DNA of 13,630 bases. Source: Pavlovales sp. CCMP2436. Taxonomy: Eukaryota; Haptophyta; Pavlovophyceae; Pavlovales. The translations under genes and the position numbers were made by a program. This document shows, one piece after another, positions 7,088 through 13,630 of the stretch. The notes under the pieces are model-generated. The model searched no databases and was not told the origin of the DNA. It saw only the letters and a program-made list of their open reading frames with translations. The stretch covers positions 76,425-90,054 of the forward strand of contig MU631865.1 of assembly GCA_026770615.1 (NCBI GenBank). The letters are read 5' to 3'. How positions within the stretch are numbered: the first letter of the stretch is position 1; every line of letters begins with the position of its first letter.

Positions 7088-7804
7088 CGAAAAAAATCCG
7101 GAATCGAGGTGTCCGGCGTTCAAGTCCCGTCTCGGTTCTCTTTGCCCTTTTAGCGCAGCGCGGCGGGAAGGCCGCGGAGCGCGCGACCACCGGCTTGTAG
7201 TCGTTGGAGAAGCCCTGGGTACGCCCGCACGTCCCGCCCGCGCGCTCGTGCGAGCCCGTGGACGCGAAATGACGCACGATCAGCACTGGTAGCGTGCCGG
7301 ACTGAAGGCACGGGGACGTGCATGCAGCGCGCGGCCGCCGCGCGTTCTAGTCATCGCTGGTTCGTTCCTGTACTCGCTGGGCGCGGCCGCCAAAAGGAGG
7401 ACGCCGCGCGTTGGAATCAGACAAAAGCAATTGCGCAACGGGGATTGACCTCGCGCCCTTGCCTTCCGGGCCGTGCTTTTGAGCATTCGACTAATCTCGA
7501 ACAAGTCGTACGTGTGACTGCGGAAGCTCATAGTTATAGGAACCACTATTTCCACTCTCGGCACGGCACACATTTACATGGCGAGGCAGGTTTAAGGTGA
7601 CGCGCGGCGGCCGCGCGCTGCATGCACGTCCCCGTCCCTTCAGTCCCGCACGTCCCGCCCGCGCGCTCGTATCCAGGGCTTCTCCAACGACTACAAGCCG
7701 GTGACCGCGCGCTCCGCGGTCTTCCCGCCGCGCTGCGCTAAAAGGCCAAAGAGAACCGAGGCGGGACTTGAACGCCGGACACCTTGATTCCGGGTTTTTT
7801 TTCG
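7088..7804. repeat. 717-bp nested inverted repeat with pol III box-like sequence
   Basis: Outer arms of about 136 bp (7088-7223 and 7668-7804) are about 93-95 percent complementary by eye. Inner arms of 45 bp (7300-7344 and 7601-7645) differ at one base and contain GCGCGGCCGCCGCGCG. Between them a 26-bp GC-rich block starting CCCGCACGTCCCG is repeated in direct orientation (7224-7249 and 7645-7670), so it is flipped relative to the arms. Each outer arm holds CGTTCAAGTCC (7117-7127 on +), one base off a pol III B box, and TAGCGCAGCGCGG, A-box-like. The T-stem does not pair, so these are not functional tRNAs; a tRNA-derived SINE-like origin is possible. The left side has an extra about 50 bases (7250-7299). 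Confidence 0.7.
7345..7600. other. loop of the nested inverted repeat
   Basis: About 256 bases of unique sequence between the inner arms. Short open frames exist on both strands, but none has motifs or good codon bias. The stretch GGGGATTGACCTCGCGCCC (7440-7458) resembles the reverse complement of a tRNA T-arm, but no cloverleaf can be folded around it by eye. Confidence 0.4.
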
Positions 7805-7901
7805 ACTACGACTTACTTAATAGGAAGACAGGCAGCAGCAGTCAGGCAAATCTGATGTGTACGGCCGACAAATTCAGCCAGTGATCGCCGAGGTGGCGGG
7901 C

Positions 7902-10900
7902 CTACGCGGCTTCATGCCATGACCGCGTCTCTTGTCGCTGGTGGTATACGCCCTCAGCCCACTCCTCGGTGCCGTCGTCGTCTACGCCACCACGTGCCGC
8001 GCCGCCGCCACAGATGTTCTTCATACGCGCGCGCGCTATGATGGCCTTTGCGTATCCACGCAAGGCGCACATACCGATCCCCTGCCGCATCTTCCACAGG
8101 AGAGCGGTGCGTGCGAGCTGTTCGGAGGGAGCTCCCGTGCGCCCTCGCAGTGCGCTGGCGCCCATGTTGGCGAAGTCGGCGACCAGCGTTTCCAAGCCGA
8201 CCGAAAACTCCCCGGGCCAGTCTGCCCGGTGTTGTGTGGAAGAAGTCGCGGTCGAGCTTGATGAGTTCCTTGATGCGCTCGCCAGGTAGCGCGTCGGCGC
8301 GCCTGCCTACCGCGCCCTGCGGGTACTGCCCGTCGGTGTCCTTGTACCGAGTAGGGCAGAACGCGACGGTCTTGAGTTCGAATAGCCGCGGGACTGCACG
8401 CCCACCCCAGTGGTCGTACTCGGCGTAAAAGTCGACCTTCGGCCCGGGTCGCCGGCCGACTCCGCCGTAGTAAAGGTGGTAGGCCGCTGGTTTGGCGGCG
8501 AGCACCGAGCCAAAGATGTCTCAACCTCGGTGCGCGCGAACGCACCCACGGACCTCGCGAACTCCGCGAGGAGGGCGAGGATTGGGTCGTGCCGGAGCTT
8601 GGCGATGTGGCCGCCGGTGACGCCTGCGCACGTGGCTGCGACGAGGTTGTCTCCGAACGCGTCGATGAGGTGGCCGAAGAGCCGCGCGCCGCGCGCGACG
8701 AGGCCGGCGCAGATGGGGCTCTGGACGCCGAAGAAGCGCGCGGTGATCTCCACCCACTCGCCAGTGTTGCAGAGCCCGTAGCCGCCCGGTAGTGCAGCGA
8801 CCCAGGCGGAGCTGTTGCGATCGAGGCTCCTGAAGAGGTGTACGGCGCAATCGCTGCGGTGTCGCGCGTTCATCTGCATCTTGAGCACGTCGTACCGGTG
8901 AGCCTCCAGGTCGTCGGCGAGGTCCTTCTGCATGTTGAGGCACAGCCTGCCGGCGCTCCTGCGCGCCGTCGGCCATGCTTCCTATGGAGGTAGGTGGAGC
9001 ACGGAGGTTGGCCGATCTCCGTTGGGCCCCGCTCCTGTGGCGATGCCGGCCTCCTGCTGCAGCAGCAACTAGCAGCGGCGGAAGGCCTGTCCCTGTAGCG
9101 GCGGTGGCAGAGAGCCTGCCCCGGAAGACGGCAGCTGGTACGCGCGCCAGCCGTGCTGCTGTATTTCCACAAAGGAGTTCCGCCCCACCGTGCGCTCGAC
9201 CTGCGGCAGCTCGAGCATCCCGCGCTGCGTGACGCCGCTGGCCGGGTTGGTCGCGTCGGCCCACACGTCGAGAAAGGCTGGCACCGCCTGCACCATGGCG
9301 CCACAGAAGGCGGCCGGCGCGATGTCGACCATTCGCCGAAGTCCGGCGCCACGGTAGCGGCGGGGATTTGCGAGACGGGCGGTCGCGAACTGATCGTCGT
9401 CGAGCGAGACTCCTAGCGCGTGCGTCGCCTGGGCGTGGATGATCGCGTCGAAGCGGGTGTATGCCTCGTCGCGCAAGTGGTCCGAGTAGCAGTGCCGCGC
9501 AAAGTACTCGAATTTGCGCACCGTGGAGAAGAGGGTCAAGAGCCAGAGCTGTTGCTTGTGTGACAAGCTGAGCGAAGTGATTAGCTTGGTTGAGATGCAT
9601 GCAATCTCGTTACACTTGCCAGCTAGGGCAAGCTTGATGTACTCCTCCGACCCGATGGGGATGCTGTTGAGAGGCGAGCGGTGTTGAACGCAAGCACGAG
9701 CTAAGAGAGGATCGGAGTCCGAGACGCGTGAGCGTCGAAGGCAGCTAGAGAGAGAGAGAGTCCCGAAGAGTCAATCAAGACGCAGAGAAATGCAGTGTGG
9801 TGCGCAGAGAAGCGCAGTGAGGAAGCAGTGAGGCGGTGCTGAAGCTGTGTCACAAGATCTCTTAGAAAGTGAGAGACCCTGATGAAATGCGATGAACAGG
9901 CACCGAAGCAGCCGTAGAAGACTCGAGAAGCGCGCAGGATATATCAAGGCGAAGAGCGCGTCATGGAAGCGCTGCATCGCCGGGAAGACGATATGGGGCG
10001 GGCCGACCGCCCGTACATCGTCGTGGCCGGCCCGAGCGCCCCCACCGTATGGCCGCAGCTCTGCGTCCAGCACCTGTAGCTCGGGGTTGATGGAGATCGC
10101 GAAGGCGACTCCGCCCTCCACCGACCCTTGGGCGACAGCCGGCATAGACCGCACACTTGCGGAGTGGCACGCACCGTGCGGCGCAGAAGACGAAGTAGAA
10201 CCAGGGGGGCAGATCGCCGTTGGCGAAGGATGATGCCAGCCCGGCTTGCGACCCGAGCACGTGGCGTGCAGCGTCGTCCACGAAAGGCTCCGTCGGGGCG
10301 AGTGGGATGAGGTACTCGTATCGCCAGGGCGAGGCACCCTGTGCCTTGTCGGTCTTGAGCCCTCGGTATGCCTCCCCCATCTCCGTGACGCCGACAACGA
10401 GACGGTTGATTGTGTCGAGGCCCGGGATGACCGCTGGCACGGAGGATCTCCTGGGCGGATGCTTGGCGAGCATCTGCTGGAGCACGGCCGGGTCCGCGAT
10501 GTCAGCGAGGCCGTGGCTCTGAAGCAGCTTTGCGACGTCGGAGAATTTGCCCTTGACGAAAAGGGCGACGGCCGCCTTGATGTCTCGCTCGGGGTTGGCT
10601 GGACGGGAGCGCCGGCTGCTGCGCTGCTGTGCCTCCACCGCGCAGTCTCTAGACCAGTCAGCAACGAGGCTGCCAAAGTTTCCCCGCCCCTATCGGTCGA
10701 AGCAGGAGGCGAGCAATCTGGCGCTCGCCAGACGTCCTTGGCGGGCCCCGCGGGCCGCGGGCTGCTTTCGGAGTAGTAGCGAGGGTAAGATCAGCAGCAT
10801 CTTCAGCGCTCGTACCTCCTCCACCTCGTTGTCCGGCCCGGAGTTGCGGCTGGCTTCGATGACGAGGACCGTCGCGGCGGCCCAGGGCTCGTGGAAGTCT

Positions 10901-11072
10901 CGGGGTATGGCATCGAGTTGCCGAGACGTGTTCCCCACGTGCCCGGCGACTTCGGCAACAGTGAGGTGGTCGAGGACGGAGAAGTCGCGGCCGGTCGGGT
11001 CTGCGCTTGGCCGTGTGGGTAGGGGCATGGTTGGGCGCTCGACGTCCTCGCTCGACGATGGCGCTTGCCGTT
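7902..11072 (-). pseudogene. ORF2/pol: reverse transcriptase plus C-terminal PD-(D/E)XK domain, frame-broken
   Basis: An ATG at 11028 opens a frame with AWxxLLxLP-type pre-RT sequence (ALKMLLILPSLLLRK), a TAG at 10690-10692, then FVKGKFSDVAKLLQSHGLAD and the RT entry GLKTDKAQGASPWRYEYLIP (the A-x-G-x-x-G-W-R pattern). After VPLRK (about 10150) a frame change leads to QGSVEGGVAFAISI and the catalytic box GHDDV (10025-10014); the stretch with motif A appears missing. Thumb: SIPIGSEEYIKLALAGK and a helical R-rich region from about 9675. TAGs occur at 9069-9071 and 8982-8984, followed by WVAALPGGYGL and RHDPILALLAEFARSVG. After a one-base shift near 8515 comes GRRPGPKVDF...FELK, a PD-(D/E)XK pattern (Asp 8431-8433, Glu 8377-8379, Lys 8371-8373). 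It ends at 7902 after two more shifts near 8230. Inactive as it stands. Confidence 0.65.
9745..9903 (-). other. candidate intron or degenerate insert in pol
   Basis: A GTGCCT donor at 9903 and a (CT)n-TAG acceptor ending at 9745 enclose 159 pyrimidine-rich bases containing the only TGA (9771-9773) that breaks the thumb-region frame. Removing it joins the flanking codons in the same frame. The strong CTCTCTCTCTCT tract before TAG is typical of a real acceptor. If not an intron, this is decayed RT sequence. Confidence 0.35.
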
Positions 11073-11946
11073 AACGACGGGGTGGTGGTAGCAGTCTCCC
11101 ATGCCCACCAAAGAGTGCGTTGCAATCGCCGCGCGCGCGCCCTCCTGCACCCCTCCCGTCCTCCCCCCACCACGGCCGCGCCTGTAACCTCCGCCATACG
11201 CACCGCGATGCAGTGGCGGCCGCTGCGGTGGCCGCTGCTGCGGCGGTGGCGGCGGTGGCTGAGCTGGCGGTCTTGGCAGCGGCTGCAACAGTGGTACGGA
11301 GCCGGCGATGTGGTCCTTCCGGGCTTCCCCATCAAGAGTTGGGCGTAGGAGCGTAGCTGCAGCTTCGTCGGCAACGTTGGCGGCGTTGTCGAGGGCATCT
11401 CTGCGTGCGACTGGGAGCATGTTCGCAAACACGCTGGCATCAGCTTGCGCCCGGACCCTGAAGGCATGCTTGGCAGCATGGGCCTCGAAGAGCTAGGGCC
11501 AGTTGGCCTGTGCTGAGGTCGAGCCACTTCCACCACTGAGCCCCATCCATCCGGTGGTGCGGTAGTTGGGGAAATTGTCCACATCATCTAGGACGAGAGC
11601 GATGACTCGGTTGCGGTCGTCGTCGAAGGCAAGTGTGTCAGCCTCGTCGATGACTTGCAGTGCACGCTGGCAGACGGCGAAGATCAAGGTGGTCGCGAGC
11701 TCATGAGCCACTGTGCAGCCTTGCACCATGCGCCAGAGCTTGTCGATGTGCAGCCCCTTGCCGCAACTCACATTGAATGCAGTCTTGAGCGTCTTGTCGC
11801 GGGCCTTCTGCGCATCCGCAGCGGCTCTATCGCGGGTGGATCTCGCTAGGCTCGATGGCCTTCGGCGCGACGGGCAGCGCAGCGAGGATCGCGCGTGCAA
11901 GCTCGCGACCCGATCTAGAGCGCTCTACCCTGATCGGGCCGTACAC
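11073..11946 (-). pseudogene. ORF1-like (gag-like) region upstream of pol
   Basis: Minus-strand reading starts near 11946 (VYGPIRVERS, then ARAILAALPVAPKAIEPSEI). It changes frame at about 11827 to DAQKARDKTLKTAFNV, LWRMVQGCTVAHELATTLIF and VIALVLDDVDNFPNY, crosses a TAG at 11493-11495, and continues with LFEAHAAKHAFRVRAQADAS and DNAANVADEAAATLL. A Pro/Gln-rich stretch follows, then a Gly/Arg-rich stretch (GGGYRRGRGGG), a common nucleic-acid-binding feature of ORF1/gag proteins. No CCHC knuckle is recognised. It then gives way to pol in another frame near 11072. Family assignment rests on position and composition. Confidence 0.45.
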
Positions 11947-12154
11947 TGACAAATCTAATAAAAAGTAATACATATCTAATAAATCTAATGAATAAAACTA
12001 ATAAATACTGATAAATGATACTAAATACTTATATTTTACGGTACTATGGTACGGTGCCCGTACATCATCGTATATTTATATAATCTCTTACCATTATGGT
12101 ATGAATAATTTGTTGTTTATTGATATTTTGCGTACTTTTTATTAGATTTGTCAG
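11946..12154. mobile_element. 209-bp element with 22-bp perfect terminal inverted repeats
   Basis: Position 11946-11967 (starting CTGACAAATCTAATAAAAAG) is the exact reverse complement of 12133-12154 (ending CTTTTTATTAGATTTGTCAG). The interior is AT-rich, with internal ATCTAATAAATCTAATGAAT and an AATACTGATAAATGATACTA motif, and no coding capacity. It abuts the ORF1 start of the retroelement. No convincing target duplication is seen (CA left, TA right). A MITE or a paired-repeat remnant are both possible. Confidence 0.55.
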
Positions 12155-12163
12155 TAGAACCAC

Positions 12164-12480
12164 TAATAAACATTGGTAAATTGTTATTATACACGGCACT
12201 ATGTCGTTAGAACCTATACAATCGCGCCCGTGACGTAGTCACAACTGAATACTATTAAACATTGGTAAAATTTATTAAAACATTATTATATACCGCATAA
12301 TGTCGTTAGAGTCTATACGTCCGGCCGCCCGTGTCGCAGACACTACTGAATACTGTTAAACTTTTATAGATACGGTAAATCACTGTTAAATATTGATAAA
12401 ACACATATAAGGCTTTTGATGTATGACTGACTGACCTATGAATCTATGTATAGCCCGTATCGTGTCGCAGACACTAAAAA
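12164..12480. repeat. degenerate tandem repeat, unit about 90-130 bp
   Basis: Successive units share TAAACATTGGTAAA (12167-12180, 12256-12269), TGTCGTTAGA (12202, 12301), ACTGAATACT (12244, 12345) and GTGTCGCAGACACT (12331-12344, 12462-12475). Offsets vary from 89 to 131, so units have gained and lost pieces. Each unit contains a GC-rich patch near CGCCCGTG in AT-rich DNA. Codes for nothing recognisable. Confidence 0.6.
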
Positions 12481-12597
12481 GATATTGATAAACTCTTATA
12501 TACTCTGATAGATACTTATATACTCTCGACAGTATCGTAAGGCGCTCGTCAATGGTCGTCCGTGCGACGCATGTCGCTTGCCGGTGCTTATCGGGAT

Positions 12598-12644
12598 GGG
12601 GGGGGTTGTTCATCTTTTGGGGGGGGTTGGAAATTGAACCCCCC
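12598..12644. repeat. G-run tract with 8-bp hairpin
   Basis: Two G8 runs (12598-12605 and 12619-12626) are followed by a C6 run. GGGGGGTT (12621-12628) pairs with AACCCCCC (12637-12644) over an 8-base loop. The strand asymmetry could also support G-quadruplex folding. Confidence 0.55.
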
Positions 12645-12725
12645 GTGCTTCTAAACGTAGAATACACTTCCTTTCACGTATATATATACTATTTTATCGA
12701 TAATAATATAATATAATATATAAAA

Positions 12726-12837
12726 GGGGGGATGGGGTTGGAGGGGTTGATTTCAAAAAAAATATAAAAAAAATCAGAAATTTATAAAACCTATTATATT
12801 ATTAAACATTTTAGAACCCCTACCCCCCAACCCCCCC
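12726..12837. repeat. opposed G-run and C-run clusters around an A/T-rich spacer
   Basis: G6-AT-G4-TTGGA-G4 at 12726-12746 faces C4-TA-C6-AA-C7 at 12817-12837, about 70 bases apart, with A8 and A9 tracts between. The two clusters are roughly complementary, so a long hairpin or G-quadruplex/i-motif pair could form. Confidence 0.5.
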
Positions 12838-12940
12838 AATATCGTTTAACGGGTAGGACAAGTTTCGGCTAAATTTAATGCAACGATAGGATTGCGTATT
12901 TATATAGAAAATTAAAATCTTATATATATGTATAAGAGCA

Positions 12941-13114
12941 ATGGATAATAATCAGAAATTATACATGGAATTCGATGGTTTTAGAATTAAACGAGAATAT
13001 TTTTTATTTGAATATTTTGTTGAACAACGTTTAACTGATAAAATTACTATCGATAATGAATTTATTAAATTATATCGTTCTAAAATGAAAATACCAAACC
13101 AATTATCAAATTAA
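12941..13114 (+). pseudogene. AT-rich gene fragment A (57 aa), unidentified
   Basis: ATG at 12941 to TAA at 13112-13114: MDNNQKLYMEFDGFRIKREY, then FVEQRLTDKITIDNEFIKLY. Codons are almost all A/T-ending, completely unlike eL27 or the methyltransferase. Around 13085-13090 coding character passes to the frame of fragment B (13141-13326), so A and B are probably one gene of about 130 codons broken by a single-base indel. Family not recognised. Composition suggests DNA of foreign origin such as an AT-rich algal virus, a virus-like element or an organelle. Confidence 0.4.
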
Positions 13115-13326
13115 AACAAATTACTGACGATGAGAATAAAATGATTACAAACTTAAAAATTACGCTTGCAGAATACGAATTTTCAGAAGCTAAGATAAAC
13201 TTGGAAAATTATCTTAAACTCGTTATGACTATTACACTAAAACATATTGAAAACATGTATATCTCAACCGATAATATTCAAGAGTATACAAATGTTATGG
13301 ATAGCAATCATTCGGCTAAAATTTAA
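13084..13326 (+). pseudogene. AT-rich gene fragment B (continuation of A), unidentified
   Basis: Open from 13084 (NENTKPIIKLKQITDDENKM) to TAA at 13324-13326; the first ATG is at 13141, giving 61 aa. The chain is Lys/Glu/Asn/Ile-rich and helical in look (LAEYEFSEAKINLENYLKLV, ITLKHIENMYISTDNI). It probably continues fragment A after a frameshift. Its last codons overlap the end of the convergent minus-strand fragment by 11 bases. Confidence 0.4.
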
Positions 13327-13471
13327 TACTAACTATATAATCTCGTGAATTTTTTATCTCTTCATATTGACGTGCCAATTTTTCCAATTGTAAAATGATT
13401 TCACCAATTCGTGTATCCCTATCGAAATTATGGCTATAATACCGAAATCCGATATTATTATAATACCGATA
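13316..13471 (-). pseudogene. AT-rich convergent gene fragment C, C-terminal end only
   Basis: Minus-strand open frame of 51 codons ending in TAG (13316-13318): FRYYSHNFDRDTRIGEIILQ, then LEKLARQYEEIKNSRDYIVS. No ATG precedes it before an in-frame stop at 13472-13474, so only a 3' remnant is present. Amphipathic, coiled-coil-like, AT-ending codons as in fragments A and B. It meets fragment B tail to tail. Too short to identify. Confidence 0.35.
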
Positions 13472-13478
13472 TTATTAC
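13449..13478. repeat. 12-bp direct repeat CCGATATTATTA
   Basis: Two copies, 13449-13460 and 13467-13478 (the first read as CCGATATTATTA followed by TAATA), 18 bases apart, close to the right edge of the AT-rich island (about 13490). Short, so possibly trivial. Confidence 0.4.
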
Positions 13479-13490
13479 ATTGACTGATAG

Positions 13491-13630
13491 GGATTCAAGC
13501 TGGCGTCTGACTGTTCTGAATATTTTGCTGGTCTGAGCGCTGCGTCGCCCATTGCCTGCTGCGTGCCTTAGTCGGCTGCGCTGGCTTGGGCGCCACCGCG
13601 CGTGCCGATGGATCTCCGGTAGTGTGCCCG
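13491..13630. other. GC-rich right edge, nothing recognised
   Basis: Composition returns abruptly to the GC-rich host type after CTGATAGGGATTCAAG. No open frame with motifs is visible before the window ends. Confidence 0.4.

Larger units (their letters stand above)
7902..11946 (-). mobile_element. decayed non-LTR retroelement with RT and REL-endonuclease-like domain
   Basis: About 4 kb on the minus strand with the order ORF1-like, RT N-terminal region, catalytic DD box, thumb, linker, and PD-(D/E)XK-like domain. This is the architecture of REL-endonuclease non-LTR elements (R2/CRE-like groups). Frames change several times and stop codons interrupt, so no full polyprotein is encoded. The 5' side abuts the inverted-repeat element at 11946; the 3' side fades near 7860-7900. 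No poly-A tail or target duplication is apparent. Several breaks could be introns (for example 9745-9903), so a host gene derived from such an element remains possible. Confidence 0.65.

Noticed and set aside
7002..7286. Coding-like peptide QGFSNDYKPV shared by both arms of the inverted repeat
   Set aside because: Differences between arms are mostly at first and second codon positions, so there is no sign of protein-level selection; tRNA-like non-coding origin fits better.
7430..7500. Possible minus-strand tRNA gene in the repeat loop
   Set aside because: A T-arm-like string exists but acceptor, D and anticodon stems do not pair.
8521..9600. 359-codon minus-strand open frame
   Set aside because: Arg/Ala-rich shadow in another frame of pol; thumb and linker motifs lie in the overlapping frame broken by TAGs.
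10658..11587. 309-codon minus-strand open frame
   Set aside because: Ser/Arg/Pro-rich, no motifs; shadow of the ORF1 and pol frames.
12164..12480. CRISPR-like array
   Set aside because: Repeat blocks are irregular in length and spacing, without uniform spacers, and the genome is eukaryotic.

Overview
This looks like nuclear DNA of a GC-rich eukaryotic microalga. A spliced cytosolic ribosomal protein gene (eL27) with a GT-AG intron is eukaryotic. The methyltransferase gene carries a presequence with an ASA-L type cleavage motif, which resembles bipartite plastid targeting in algae with a secondary red plastid (haptophytes, stramenopiles). I cannot name the lineage from the sequence alone.

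Layout. 1-577: upstream DNA with a possible last exon of another gene (232-420, +). 578-1271: eL27 in two exons (+). 1272-2060: gene-free, with a (CCG)n tract. 2061-3799 (-): a split OTU-family cysteine protease-like gene with a probable intron and one in-frame TAG. 3949-4284: a 306-bp foldback element flanked by TA. 4285-5199: gene-free, with two hairpins just before the next gene. 5200-6279 (+): a METTL21/FAM86-type (Methyltransf_16) lysine methyltransferase-like gene. 6530-7015 (-): a frame-broken coiled-coil gene. 7088-7804: a nested inverted repeat with pol III box-like sequence. 7902-11946 (-): a decayed non-LTR retroelement with ORF1, a reverse transcriptase lacking part of its palm, and a C-terminal PD-(D/E)XK (REL-endonuclease-like) domain. 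11946-13490: an AT-rich island with a small inverted-repeat element, degenerate tandem repeats, G-run hairpins and remnants of AT-rich genes, unlike the rest of the window. 13491-13630: GC-rich DNA again, nothing recognised.

Two genes look like intact host genes: eL27 (translation) and the methyltransferase (probable protein lysine methylation, possibly plastid). Most of the rest is mobile or decayed DNA. The most notable cross-cutting signal is that five stops interrupting otherwise coherent minus-strand frames (OTU, ORF1, pol) are all TAG. Targeted CAG-to-TAG decay, readthrough, or unrecognised introns could explain it. No clear new multi-gene system was found.
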